DNA of 64,000 bases from an uncultured Clostridia bacterium (GTDB lineage: Bacteria; Bacillota; Clostridia; Christensenellales; Borkfalkiaceae). The stretch covers positions 1 to 64,000 of the forward strand of contig CANQOY010000003.1 of the NCBI GenBank assembly GCA_947625605.1, in the 5' to 3' direction. Below are positions 37,391 to 47,681 of this stretch, piece by piece. Made by a program: the position numbers and the translations under genes. Numbering within the stretch: the first letter of the stretch is position 1; each line of letters starts with the position of its first letter. Under the pieces are notes generated by a model. That model was not told the DNA's origin. It saw only the letters and a program-made list of their open reading frames with translations, and made no database searches.

Positions 37391-38545
37391 TTACCCTTCC
37401 GTGACTTCCGTGAGCATCGCCTGCCCTGCGGGGCGGTAGCAGAGAAGTTCCGCATACTTGACGAGCGTGGCCGTAAAGGTCGGCTTGCTCGAAGACTGCC
37501 TGAGGATCTTTCCGTCCTCGCCCTCGATCCACTGCCAATCGCAGAGCTGGTGCAGGGCGAAGTCGTCCGTGTTGAGGAGATACATCGTCCCCTCCGGGCA
37601 GAATCTGTCCGCGACGACGGGGATGCCGTTGAAGCTGACGGCGCGGAATCCGCCTTCGAGCTCCATGGGTTCCATCTTGCGGTACTGCCCGAGCACCTCG
37701 ACGAGCGCGCGGCGCACGCCCCACGAGCAGATGATGAAATTCACCCCGCTGCCCGTCTTTTCCTCCACCTCGTCAATGACCTTCTGCAACTTGCTCTCCG
37801 TGATCTCGCCGAAGCCCTTCTTGACGGTGGGCGCCAGCCAGCTGTTGCCCTCGCGCGGGAGGCCGTAGAGCGTCTCGGTCTCTCCGAAGATGGCGCCGAG
37901 GCCCGTGATTTCGAGGTCCTTGGACTGCTGCGTGTAGATCGTGAATCCCTCGGGCGAGGCGAACGGGGTGCCCGCGATCGTCACCGTCTTGTTCTCGCGG
38001 TCAACATTTTCGATGACGCGTTTCGTCCCGGCCAGAACGGTGTTCGCCTTGTAGATATCCACGAGCATGCCCTCCGTGAGGTTGCGCACGGTATCCACGG
38101 TATACACCGCGCCCTCCGCCGAGGAGATCGTCGCGAGTTTCCCGCTTCCGTCGCCGAAGAGCATTCTCCCGAAGTTATAGGACGAACTTTTGAGGAGTTC
38201 CGTCATCTCGTCGTTGAGCAGGTCGATGAACGCGCCCGCGCCGTTTGCGGAAGCGCGGATCGCCTTATCCGAGATCTCGACGACGCCGTAGAGATTTTTG
38301 AGGGAGGAGACGAACTGCACGTAGTTGTTCTCCTTTGCGAGGGGAAGCGCGCCCGACTCCGTGCCCGCGCCGATCCCTCCGTTCATGCCGTAGCGAACGG
38401 TCTTTCTCACGTCCTTGCCCCATACGTCCGACGTGGTCTGGCGGATGCGCGCGAGGAAGGGATTGACCGCCTTGTTGAGCTGGTCGCTCACTGCCGCGAG
38501 ATAGTACGACCTCAAAACTTTATCAGCTGATTCTGTGGTTACCAT
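37391..38545 (-). CDS. Phage major capsid protein
   Basis: Size and position after portal and scaffold; N-terminal region resembling known coat proteins. Confidence 0.75.
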   Translation of the reverse strand: MVTTESADKVLRSYYLAAVSDQLNKAVNPFLARIRQTTSDVWGKDVRKTVRYGMNGGIGAGTESGALPLAKENNYVQFVSSLKNLYGVVEISDKAIRASANGAGAFIDLLNDEMTELLKSSSYNFGRMLFGDGSGKLATISSAEGAVYTVDTVRNLTEGMLVDIYKANTVLAGTKRVIENVDRENKTVTIAGTPFASPEGFTIYTQQSKDLEITGLGAIFGETETLYGLPREGNSWLAPTVKKGFGEITESKLQKVIDEVEEKTGSGVNFIICSWGVRRALVEVLGQYRKMEPMELEGGFRAVSFNGIPVVADRFCPEGTMYLLNTDDFALHQLCDWQWIEGEDGKILRQSSSKPTFTATLVKYAELLCYRPAGQAMLTEVTEG

Positions 38546-38565
38546 AAATTTGTCTCCTTAAAAAA

Positions 38566-38967
38566 TTATTTTCCTTGGTTTTTCAGGAACCCGAGCGCGA
38601 GGCTCCCCGCCTCACGGATGGTCCCCGGCCGCTTGGCGGGAGCGGGCACATTGCTTCCGCCCGCCCCCATGAGGGGCACGCCTTTCAAGCTTTGCAGGTA
38701 ATCGCTCACCACGCGTGCGCGCACCCCCTCGTTTTGCGTGACCGCGCGGAGGAGCTCCTCCTGCCCGCACGGCGCGTGCGACGCCTCTTCCTCCTTGGAG
38801 GAGAGTTGCTCTTCAAGCGCTTTGAGCCGTTGACTGCGGCGGGTAAATTCGGCTTCCAGCTCTCCGTACGCACGCACGAGGGCTTCGACGCTCTTGAATT
38901 TCCCCGCCAGGATTGCGCCCTCTTCGGGCGTCCCCTCGGGATCCGCGTTTCTGTTTTCCTCTTTCAC
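38566..38967 (-). CDS. Putative phage scaffold protein
   Basis: Short acidic coiled-coil ORF between portal and capsid. Confidence 0.65.
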   Translation of the reverse strand: MKEENRNADPEGTPEEGAILAGKFKSVEALVRAYGELEAEFTRRSQRLKALEEQLSSKEEEASHAPCGQEELLRAVTQNEGVRARVVSDYLQSLKGVPLMGAGGSNVPAPAKRPGTIREAGSLALGFLKNQGK

Positions 38968-40814
38968 GAAATTTCTCCTTTGCCGCGATGGCTTGCGAGG
39001 TGGCGCATCACCCTCTCCTTGATCGCGGCGTCTTTTTCCCCGCCCGAGAGCAGGTAGCGAAGATGCTCGGTGACGTGCGCGGCATGGTCGTCGTACGCGT
39101 CCGCCTCCACATCCTCCTGCGCCAGAAGCACGTTCTCCCGCTCCGCCTTCGCGATATGCAGGCGGGAGATGTCCCGTGCGTTTTCGAACGAGCCGTAGCC
39201 CAGCGCGTCCAGCACGCGGGAGCGGTCTGCGGCCGTCATGTTCCCTTCCCCGTCTTTGAGAAGACCGAGGGAGAGGAGGTTGAGGATGTCCTCCTTTACT
39301 TGCTCGGGCGTGCGGTCGTACCCGGAGGTGAACTCGACGTCGTCCGCCGAGAGATCGCTCGCGTCGAAGTAAAAGAGTTCGGTCTTCCCGCCCGCGCCCG
39401 TCATGCGGAGAAGGCGGCGCGACGCTGCGAACTGCTTATAAAGGTGCAGAATCTGTTTGCCCGCTTCCTTTACGGCCCGCTCCACGTTCTCCACAGTCAT
39501 GTGCATGCGGTTGGTATCCTGATCGATGAGCAGTTGAAGCCCGACGGCGCTCGTCACGTGCGTGGGATTGGCGGAATTGCGCGAGATTTCGCTCATCCCG
39601 GAGACGAGGATAAACTCGTTCGCGATACGGGTCTCCTCCTCCTGAAACTCCGCGGGGAGTTTCCCGCAGTCGAGAAAGGCGGGCGCCTCCGAGCCCTGCC
39701 GGTAGACGAGCACCTTGCCGGGATAGAGGCCGCCCTCCGCGATCTCCTCCGCGTCCACGGATCCGTCCTCCACGGCGATCACGCCCGCGGTGAGCCGGTT
39801 GAGAAACTCATGCTTGCGGTTCCTCACCGCGTTGTACGCCCTCTGCAAGGGGATCATCCGATCGACGACGCACGTCCCGAAAAAGGCGCCGGGCAGATCG
39901 ATGCAGGCCTGCCGTATGAAGGGAAGCACCCGCTCGCCGCGGTCGCCGTTCCGGTAAGGGAGGGGCCCCTCGTAGAGGAGCACGCCGCCCGCCGCGATCT
40001 CCAACCGCCCCTCGGGATAGGCGCTGTTGGGACGGGTATACCGTTCGATCAGGATCTCCGCGTCTTCGAGCGCAGGCCGGAAGTCGCCGTCCATCGGGCG
40101 CTTCCACCCGCTGGCGGAGGAGTACGGCACGAGCGGAAATTCCTCGATCTTTCTGCCCGCAAGTTCCACGCCGAATCGTTCGACGATCTCGGACACGGGT
40201 ACCGCCTTTGCGTGGATCAGGCTCTTGACCTCGGACATGCCCCCCGCGGAGAGCGTGTCGGGATAGACCTCAAAGGGCGAGAGCGCGATGACGTTCACAT
40301 CCCCCTCCCTGAGCGTATGGCCCGTTTCGTCGGTGCCGATCATGTTCCCGTCGTCAAAGTTCCAGATCACCTTGTAGAAGGCGGTGCCGCACACCTCGGA
40401 CCACAGCGTGGCGACGGAGATGACCTTGTCGAGATCCACTCTGCTCTTGACGGATCTCAAAATATTGGAGGAGAGCCGTGCCGTCTTGATGTCGGCGTCC
40501 TCGTCGGAGAAGGCGCGCACTTCGAGGGAAGGCCGCACCTTTGCGAGGCGCGCCAAACGGGTGTCGATCGTGGGCGCAATGTGGTTGAAGCAGCGGCGGG
40601 ATTGCCAATAGAATTCCGCGCTCTCCTCCTCGATCTCCCCCGCGGGCGAAATGTCGCAGTATTGATTGCCGCTCAAAAAATTCATATTGAGCTGCCAGCC
40701 GCGTTCGAGATGTTTGCGCATCTCCCGCCTCGCCTCGAAATCCGCTTCGATCTCCTCCGCGAGCGCCCGCTTCCGCGCCTCCTCTTGTTTTTCTTTCAAT
40801 TCTTTTTCATTCAT
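38964..40814 (-). CDS. Phage portal protein (P22-like)
   Basis: 616 aa; FLSGNQYCDI...RRCFNHIAPTIDTRLARLAKVRPSLEV. Confidence 0.82.
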   Translation of the reverse strand: MNEKELKEKQEEARKRALAEEIEADFEARREMRKHLERGWQLNMNFLSGNQYCDISPAGEIEEESAEFYWQSRRCFNHIAPTIDTRLARLAKVRPSLEVRAFSDEDADIKTARLSSNILRSVKSRVDLDKVISVATLWSEVCGTAFYKVIWNFDDGNMIGTDETGHTLREGDVNVIALSPFEVYPDTLSAGGMSEVKSLIHAKAVPVSEIVERFGVELAGRKIEEFPLVPYSSASGWKRPMDGDFRPALEDAEILIERYTRPNSAYPEGRLEIAAGGVLLYEGPLPYRNGDRGERVLPFIRQACIDLPGAFFGTCVVDRMIPLQRAYNAVRNRKHEFLNRLTAGVIAVEDGSVDAEEIAEGGLYPGKVLVYRQGSEAPAFLDCGKLPAEFQEEETRIANEFILVSGMSEISRNSANPTHVTSAVGLQLLIDQDTNRMHMTVENVERAVKEAGKQILHLYKQFAASRRLLRMTGAGGKTELFYFDASDLSADDVEFTSGYDRTPEQVKEDILNLLSLGLLKDGEGNMTAADRSRVLDALGYGSFENARDISRLHIAKAERENVLLAQEDVEADAYDDHAAHVTEHLRYLLSGGEKDAAIKERVMRHLASHRGKGEIS

Positions 40815-41101
40815 GTTGATGTCTCCTTGCTTTTCCCGTGCGGCTGTCCTTCGCCCTCCTCCTCCCGAAGCTGGCGCAAAAGCCGCTGTTTCTCGCGTTC
40901 GAGCTCCTCGTCGGTGAGGGCGGAATAGTCGCTCTCTTCCATGAGGAGTTTTACTGCCTTCAAATCGGGCGGCACGTCCTTTTGGGTCTCCTTCCGCTTG
41001 ATGAGGCGGAGCTCCCCATCCTTTGCGTCATACTCCTCCGTGACCTCCCGAACGGAGAACCCGAGCGCGACCTTCCTGATCGCTTCGTCAATTGCGTTCA
41101 C
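40811..41101 (-). CDS. Small phage-operon protein (possible packaging accessory), GTG start proposed
   Basis: VNAIDEAIRKVALGFSVREVTEEYDAKDGELRLIKRK...; overlaps portal start and terminase stop. Confidence 0.6.
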   Translation of the reverse strand: MNAIDEAIRKVALGFSVREVTEEYDAKDGELRLIKRKETQKDVPPDLKAVKLLMEESDYSALTDEELEREKQRLLRQLREEEGEGQPHGKSKETST

Positions 41102-42516
41102 TTTTTTCTCAACCTCCTGATCCGCCTCTCCTTGTCCAATTGCATGACCGTCTTTTCGGGGCGCGTGCGGTTCTGCGGACGCGTCATGAGATAGTACCTC
41201 AAATCGTCCATGGCATGGTCGTCCCGCTTCACGGGCCGCTCTTCGCTGCCCCAAAAATACCCCTTGAACTCGCGGATCATGTGCACGCAGTTGGAGAAGA
41301 TATAGAGATCGGGCAGCCCGTTTTTGCGGTTCAGATAGCTCTTCACCTGCGCGATCCCGCCGAACATTTCCTTGTTGACGCGGGAGTTTGCGAGGATGCC
41401 GCGCTCGTAGAAGAGTTCGGTCACGCTCTTCTCGCTTGCGAGCGTCCGCGCGTCTGCGGCGGAGTCGATAAGCGCCGAGACCCGTCCCTTCGCGTCCCGC
41501 TTCCAGCCGATCCTGCGGGAGATTTCGAGAATGGCCGCGGCGTGCTCGTCCACACCCATGTCCGAGGCATAGTGTTCAGCAACCACGTAGACATTGCCGT
41601 CGTAGTCCACTGCATACCAGTGTGCCGAGAGCGGATTTTTCAAGCCGGGATCGATGGAGATGGTGTCCTGCCACTCGGGAGGAATGGGCCTCGGCTCGAT
41701 CACATGCACGCTCTCGTCGAACTCCGGATAGACCAGCCCCTCCCGCGTGCAGAATCTCCCGTAGCGGCGCGCCTGCTTGACCGTCTCGTCGAGCGTATTT
41801 TCGAGCAGGGCGATCTCCTTCTTCGGGAGAAAGGGGTTGTCCGCCCACTCCATGAATTCGTACCACACCTCGGGGTCGTGCCGCGGATTGAGGTAGATCT
41901 CCGTATACAGAAAGGTGAGGCCTTTCAGGGGCGTCATCGTGCCGAAGATATCCCCCTGCCTGTCCGCAACGCGCATGCGGCACTCCTCGTAGATCTCCTG
42001 CGGAGGCTCCTCGTCGAACCACACGAAATCCAGCGAACTCCCCTGAAAGCGTTCCCGCCCCATTTCGCAGCTCTTAAACCCGATCACAGAAGTCCCTCCG
42101 AACACGTTTTTAATGTAAATTTGATCGATCACCCCGGACATGGGTGCGTCCTTTCTGCCGCTTGTCATCACAATGTCCTCGATCCAATCGGGGCGAAGAT
42201 AGTGCAGGATCTTGCTCTGCGCCACGTCCCGCTGCACCTGCGCGGTGAGGGAGACCACCCATCCGAACACGTTCGGCTTGTTCTTGCGGTAGGGATGCAC
42301 GCCGCGCGCGAGCCACACCGCCTCGACGGCGCCGCACTCGGTTTTCCCCGAGCGGTTGCCGCCGAACACCCAGCGGTTGCGCTTCTTGCAGCGATGAAAG
42401 GCGAGCTGCTTCTTGTGCTTTTTCGGCCCGCGGTTGTAGGCGGCGAGAAAATCGCGTGCCGCCCGTTTCTTTTGTTCCGCCTCGATCGCCATGATTTTTT
42501 GCAATATTTCGTTCAT
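41098..42516 (-). CDS. Phage terminase large subunit
   Basis: Walker A FGGNRSGKTE, Walker B LDFVWFDEEPP, nuclease-domain aspartates. Confidence 0.92.
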   Translation of the reverse strand: MNEILQKIMAIEAEQKKRAARDFLAAYNRGPKKHKKQLAFHRCKKRNRWVFGGNRSGKTECGAVEAVWLARGVHPYRKNKPNVFGWVVSLTAQVQRDVAQSKILHYLRPDWIEDIVMTSGRKDAPMSGVIDQIYIKNVFGGTSVIGFKSCEMGRERFQGSSLDFVWFDEEPPQEIYEECRMRVADRQGDIFGTMTPLKGLTFLYTEIYLNPRHDPEVWYEFMEWADNPFLPKKEIALLENTLDETVKQARRYGRFCTREGLVYPEFDESVHVIEPRPIPPEWQDTISIDPGLKNPLSAHWYAVDYDGNVYVVAEHYASDMGVDEHAAAILEISRRIGWKRDAKGRVSALIDSAADARTLASEKSVTELFYERGILANSRVNKEMFGGIAQVKSYLNRKNGLPDLYIFSNCVHMIREFKGYFWGSEERPVKRDDHAMDDLRYYLMTRPQNRTRPEKTVMQLDKERRIRRLRKK

Positions 42517-42568
42517 TTTCGATCAAATCAACTCTTTCCCGCAGGGAAATTTCCGTTACTATGCGCGT

Positions 42569-43264
42569 ATGAAATATTTTTTCATTGCGCTCAGCATGCT
42601 TCTCGCGCTTGCCGCGCCGCCGGCGGCGCCCGCCGTGCGGGCCTCGGCGGACGAACTCCGCTACGCCGTCGCGGCGGGGCCCGACGTCCCCTTTTACGCC
42701 TCGGAGAGCGATGAGGAGGGGCTCTTTCTCATCCCCGAGACCTACTATGTGCACGTCCTCTATGAGGGAGGTGCTTACACCGCCGTGGAGTATCTTGTCA
42801 ACGATCCGCCCTACCAAAAACTCGTCGGCTACTGCCGCAGCGAGGACCTCACCTTTGTGGACTTCGTTCCCGCGCGTCCCTATCTCAGAAAGCAGATCAC
42901 CGTCTCCTACACCATCCCGAACGGCTCCGACGACGCATTCCAAGACGTGTTCGACAGCGTGGAGCGCACCTTCGTCTACTACGGCATGCGCTATCGGGCG
43001 GGAAGGCTGTATCTCTATGTGCTCTCGGAGGGAAAGTTCGGCTATATCCCGTCGGAAGCGGAACCCGAATTCGAACGCAACACCGACTTTCTGAACGTTC
43101 CGTCCGGGCCCGCAGATGCGGAAAACGAAAGCAAGCCCTCGGGCATGGGTGCCGCGCAGATCGTCGTGCTGTGCATTGCATGCGCGGCGGCCGTCGTCAT
43201 TGCCGTGATCGTGCTCAGGGGCAAGCGCCCGTCTCCGCCCCCCGATCCGTCCGAGGAACCCTGA
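42569..43264 (+). CDS. Secreted/membrane protein with SH3-like region and C-terminal TM
   Basis: Signal peptide, C-terminal TM AAQIVVLCIACAAAVVIAVIVL. Confidence 0.7.
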   Translation: MKYFFIALSMLLALAAPPAAPAVRASADELRYAVAAGPDVPFYASESDEEGLFLIPETYYVHVLYEGGAYTAVEYLVNDPPYQKLVGYCRSEDLTFVDFVPARPYLRKQITVSYTIPNGSDDAFQDVFDSVERTFVYYGMRYRAGRLYLYVLSEGKFGYIPSEAEPEFERNTDFLNVPSGPADAENESKPSGMGAAQIVVLCIACAAAVVIAVIVLRGKRPSPPPDPSEEP

Positions 43265-43751
43265 GCGCGGGGCCCCGTTCCCGTACGCCCGCCTTCATCG
43301 CGCGCTCCCTCATTTTGAGCGCGCGGAACAGCCTGACGAAGGGAGCATACTTCCCGAACTCTTCGAGAAAGCGCGCGTTCGTCCATCCCCGCGCGGCGAG
43401 CAGACATGCGATGCGCTTTTGAAGCGCCGCCTGACGGCGGAAATAGCTCCGCGACGGATACATGGATCTCGCGTCTGCCCCCGCTTCGCCGCGGCGGAAA
43501 TACTTGTATTCGAGCAGAAAGTGCTCCTCCTCGCTCAGGCAGCCGAGCGCCGCGTCGAGCTCCTCTTTCAGGCGGATGAGGCGCGCCGCCGTGCGAAGCT
43601 CCTCCGCCACGGTCTCCGCCGCGTCATAGGCAGAGCACAGCGCGCGGAAGGAGAGAACGGCCTTGTTTTCCGCCGCGACTTCCGCAGCTTCGGCAAGGGA
43701 TTCAAGATCGGAATAGGCATAGAGAAAAGTTTTGGTGATAAGATGGTTCAT
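43215..43751 (-). CDS. Uncharacterised protein, possible sigma-region-4-like HTH
   Basis: LSEEEHFLLEYKYFRRG...SRSYFRRQAALQKRIACLL. Confidence 0.6.
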   Translation of the reverse strand: MNHLITKTFLYAYSDLESLAEAAEVAAENKAVLSFRALCSAYDAAETVAEELRTAARLIRLKEELDAALGCLSEEEHFLLEYKYFRRGEAGADARSMYPSRSYFRRQAALQKRIACLLAARGWTNARFLEEFGKYAPFVRLFRALKMRERAMKAGVRERGPALRVPRTDRGAETGACP

Positions 43752-43919
43752 AAACGGGAAACTGCGGAAATCCTTTGGAAATTTTGCAAACGAATGTTCG
43801 TGATTTCATTTTAGCACAGAAATATGACAAATGGCTGCCGGTATGCCAACTTTTTTTTAAGAAATTTTTTCGGCGGAAAACATTGCCTTTCCCTCGCGCG
43901 CATGTTATAATGGAGATGT

Positions 43920-46472
43920 ATGAACCTTTTACGGAAGAGAACAAAACTCATTCTTTTTGCTGCGCTCGCGCTTTTGCCGTGCGCGGTCGGCGCGTCCCTT
44001 CTCTGCGGCTCCGCGGGGCTTTCGGCCGCCGCGCTCACGCGGGAGGACGCCGCACTCTTTCTTCCGGGCAGCTATGAGCAGTACCTCGCCCTCGAATCCC
44101 CCAAAGACGTCTCGGTGAACGACTCCCATATCGCGATCGCCGACGGAAACTCCATTTACCTCTATACGCGCGGGACGGAGGAATACCGCGTCTACACGCA
44201 TGGTACGCCCTCCGCGACGTTCGGCAAGATCCAGCTCGTCGGGGACACCCTGTATTTTACCGATGCAGCCATGGCTCTCCATACCCTCGATCTCACGGTG
44301 ACGGACCGCTTTGAGGTCGCGGACGTGGGGTACAGCCTCGCGAACTTTGTCGTGGCGGACGGGAAGATCTACGGCACGACGACGATGGGCACCACCACTT
44401 CCCTCTATGCGCTCGACGCGGACGGTTCGACGGAGATCACCTCCGAGGATCCCCTTGCGCCCGGCCTTCCCGCGCAGCTCCCCATGACGTACTGCGACGG
44501 GACATTCTACTATGCCGTCACGAATATGGTGTTCCCCGTGGATACCTCCACGGACACAGTCGGCTCCTTCTTCACCCTCACGCAGGAGGCGCTCGTCTCC
44601 CCCGCCTCGATCTGCGCCGTGGATGGTAAAATGTATTATAGCGATGAAGCAGGCCTCCACTGTTCGGACATGGTGGGCGGATCTGAGCTCATCGACGGCA
44701 ATCTGCGCGACTCCGCACTCACCGCTTTCGACGGGAAACTCTACTGCGCCGCGGGAACGGCCGTGCGCGAGATGGAGACGGAAACCAACACCTTTACGGG
44801 CTATGAGATCACATCCGCCTCGGATTCCGTCAACCGCCTTTCGGGCGCGGTGGAGACAGTGCGGGCGGGCGACCTGCTCGTCACCGCAGACGCGGGCAAC
44901 CGCCGCGTCACCGTGGCAAAGCTCGCGCGCGGCGAAAACGGGAACTACGCCGCCGACTTCTCCGCCATTGACTGCGTGAACGCCACGGGGGACAGCTACA
45001 CCCCCACTCTCGTCGCGACGGACGGCTCGGTGATCGCCGTCGCCTCCGAGGATTGTCACATCTACCTATACCATGTCGGCGATCCGACCTATTTTTACAG
45101 GCATTCCACGGAAAACAATCCCGTGACGGGCCTTACCTGCGTATACGGCAATACGTACTTCGTCACGGGTCACAATTTCGGGAAGGCGGAAGAGGGCTCC
45201 CCTCTCGTGCAGCGCAACAATAACCGCACGAACATTTCGCTCGCCTCCGATCTCTACGGCGATCTCTTCGTCGTCTACGGCAACCACACCGTGGGCCGTT
45301 TCCATGAGAGCAACTTCCTCGACAACCGCATTTCGGGAGAAGATCTTGCCTTCACGCTCCCCGAGGGATTCACCTCCCTCCGCGCGGATTTCGAGGGAAA
45401 TCTCTATTGTCTGCTTCACGGAAAACTTTACAAGAACGGCGCCTCGCAGCCGCTTGCGGAAATTGACGGGAGCGATTATGTCTATACCATGTCCGAGGAT
45501 GTGCCTCTCTCCTATGCCCTCGGCTTCGAGGACGACGAGGTCTTTTTCCTCTTCGGGGATCACATTGTAAAGACGGCGCCGGGCGCGCTCGATATCCCCA
45601 CGCTGAACGAGATCTCCGCGGAGGGCGTATATGAGCGCGTCTTTGCGCCCCACGGCGAGGACGACCTGCTCGTCGAGATCCCCGCGGGGACTATCGGGAT
45701 CCGAACCGACCTCGACGCTTTGCGCGCGGACGACCCCGCCTACTTCCCCTATTCCCACTACTTCCGCACGGACGCATCGCTCCGCGGGATCTTGCTCGCC
45801 GAACAGGGCGGTTACGCGCTCGTCGTCAATTACGAGGTCTATGAGAGCAACCGCGTCTTTACGGCCAACCTCTTCCGCATGGACCCGCGAGAGGACGGAC
45901 TTCTCGTGCTGAAAGAAGAGTATTGGACGGAAAACGAGGGTACCATGTACATAAGTAACCGCGTTTCGAGCTACTTTTACCCCGGGCTTCCCGCCGCGCT
46001 CGCGGATGCGGAATTGGCGCGCGGGACTTGCGTCTCCGTGCTCGGGACGGTACACGCGCCCGAGCGGGACTACGCGCTCATCGAATTCCGCACTGCGGAT
46101 GGTTCGGCACGCCGCGGCTATGTCCCCGCGTCCTATCTGACGGATGTAGATCCCATTCAAAGCGAAAATGAAGATTATGTGCTCGGCTACCTGAAAACGG
46201 AGATGACTTTCACCGCCGAGGACGGCGAGACGCGCGTGCTGGCGGAAGGCGAACAGGTCCGCCTGTATGCAAACGGCGACGGGACGTATACCGCCCGCAT
46301 CACCGATGAGAGCGGAAAGATCTATTCCGCCCAAGTTGATGCAAATTCGGTTCGGCAAGGGGAGTCGGACGCGCTCCGCATCGCCCTCATCGTCATCCTC
46401 TCCGTCCTTGCCCTGCTCATCATCGGCGTGTACTGCTATCTGCTCCCGAAAAAACCCAAAAAGAGGTCTTGA
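43920..46472 (+). CDS. Secreted beta-propeller-like protein with SH3-like region and C-terminal TM
   Basis: Signal peptide; repeated short beta-blades (LVGDTLYFTDAAMALHTLDL, ADGKIYGTTTMG); TM LRIALIVILSVLALLIIGVYCYLL; promoter TTGCCT-N17-TATAAT. Confidence 0.75.
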   Translation: MNLLRKRTKLILFAALALLPCAVGASLLCGSAGLSAAALTREDAALFLPGSYEQYLALESPKDVSVNDSHIAIADGNSIYLYTRGTEEYRVYTHGTPSATFGKIQLVGDTLYFTDAAMALHTLDLTVTDRFEVADVGYSLANFVVADGKIYGTTTMGTTTSLYALDADGSTEITSEDPLAPGLPAQLPMTYCDGTFYYAVTNMVFPVDTSTDTVGSFFTLTQEALVSPASICAVDGKMYYSDEAGLHCSDMVGGSELIDGNLRDSALTAFDGKLYCAAGTAVREMETETNTFTGYEITSASDSVNRLSGAVETVRAGDLLVTADAGNRRVTVAKLARGENGNYAADFSAIDCVNATGDSYTPTLVATDGSVIAVASEDCHIYLYHVGDPTYFYRHSTENNPVTGLTCVYGNTYFVTGHNFGKAEEGSPLVQRNNNRTNISLASDLYGDLFVVYGNHTVGRFHESNFLDNRISGEDLAFTLPEGFTSLRADFEGNLYCLLHGKLYKNGASQPLAEIDGSDYVYTMSEDVPLSYALGFEDDEVFFLFGDHIVKTAPGALDIPTLNEISAEGVYERVFAPHGEDDLLVEIPAGTIGIRTDLDALRADDPAYFPYSHYFRTDASLRGILLAEQGGYALVVNYEVYESNRVFTANLFRMDPREDGLLVLKEEYWTENEGTMYISNRVSSYFYPGLPAALADAELARGTCVSVLGTVHAPERDYALIEFRTADGSARRGYVPASYLTDVDPIQSENEDYVLGYLKTEMTFTAEDGETRVLAEGEQVRLYANGDGTYTARITDESGKIYSAQVDANSVRQGESDALRIALIVILSVLALLIIGVYCYLLPKKPKKRS

Positions 46473-46496
46473 CCTAAGACGCAACGAGACGAAGCG

Positions 46497-46523
46497 CCTG
46501 CCGCAATTCGGCAGGCGCTTTTC
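46497..46523 (+). terminator. Terminator hairpin
   Basis: GCGCCTGCCGCAATTCGGCAGGCGC followed by TTTT. Confidence 0.8.
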
Positions 46524-46556
46524 AATAAAACCGCTCAAAGTTCATATACTGTCTGT

Positions 46557-47681
46557 ATGAAGCATATTCTCTTTACCGGCGGCGGGAGCGCGGGGCATGT
46601 CGTGCCCAATCTTGCCATCATGCACGAGCTCCGCTACACGCACACGCTCTCGTACATGGGTACGGGCGGCATCGAAAAACAGCTTGTGGAGGGAGCGGGA
46701 TTCCCCTTTTTCCGCGTGGACAGCCCGAAGCTCATCCGCAGCTTTTCCCTCGAAAATCTGAAAATTCCCGTTCGCCTCCGCCGCGCAAAGAGGAAGACGC
46801 TCGAAACGCTCAAAAAGCTCAATCCCGACCTCGTTTTTTCCAAGGGCGGCTTTGTGAGCTATCCCGCCGTTTGGGCGGCGCACAAGCTCGGGATCCCCGT
46901 GCTCACTCATGAGAGCGATCTCTCCCCCGGCCTCTGCACACGCTTGATCGCAAAAAAATGCGTCAACGTCCTCACCTCCTTCCCCGAGACGGCGCGCCGC
47001 TTTCAGAACGGAAAATACGTCGGCTCGCCCATCCGCAGAGAGGTGGAAAACGGCGAAAGATCGCGTGCGCGGCGCAAGTTCGGCCTGCCCGAACAGGGAG
47101 CCGTTCTCCTCGTGTTCGGCGGCGGAAGTGGCAGCCATGCCCTAAATCAAGCCGTCGAATCCGCGCTTCCGCTCCTGCTCACGCGCTTCTCGGTGCTCCA
47201 CCTTACGGGGAAAGCGGACGCCCCCTTTGCACCCCCTCGGGAGGAACGGGGGACTGCGCCGCAGGGCGTGTACCTCCGCCGCGAATACGAAGCGGATATG
47301 GGCAGCGCCTACGCCTGCGCCGACCTCGTACTCTCCCGCGCGGGAAGCAACACGGTGTTCGAGATCCTCGCGCTGAAAAAGCCCGCCGTGCTCGTTCCCC
47401 TCGCGCGCTCTTCCCGCGGCGATCAGGCCGAGAACGCCGCCTACTTCGAACAGCGCGGGCTGGTCAAGGTCCTGCCCGAGAGCGAGCTTTCCTCCCGCCT
47501 CTTCGAGACGCTCACCCAAGCGCTCTCCGATCCGCTCCTTGCGCAGAACCTGCGGGAGAGCACCTTCCCCAACGGCACGGAAAACATCGTCCGCGCGATC
47601 AAGGAAACGCTCGACGGCCGCTTGGATCAAGCGGGCGGCGCAAGGGAGTACCCGTCGCCGAAGATGTCCGCCTGCAAATAG
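46557..47681 (+). CDS. murG: MurG-family UDP-GlcNAc transferase
   Basis: TGGGSAGHVVPNLAI; FGGGSGSHALNQAV; CADLVLSRAGSNTVFEILALKKPAVLVPL. Confidence 0.92.
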   Translation: MKHILFTGGGSAGHVVPNLAIMHELRYTHTLSYMGTGGIEKQLVEGAGFPFFRVDSPKLIRSFSLENLKIPVRLRRAKRKTLETLKKLNPDLVFSKGGFVSYPAVWAAHKLGIPVLTHESDLSPGLCTRLIAKKCVNVLTSFPETARRFQNGKYVGSPIRREVENGERSRARRKFGLPEQGAVLLVFGGGSGSHALNQAVESALPLLLTRFSVLHLTGKADAPFAPPREERGTAPQGVYLRREYEADMGSAYACADLVLSRAGSNTVFEILALKKPAVLVPLARSSRGDQAENAAYFEQRGLVKVLPESELSSRLFETLTQALSDPLLAQNLRESTFPNGTENIVRAIKETLDGRLDQAGGAREYPSPKMSACK

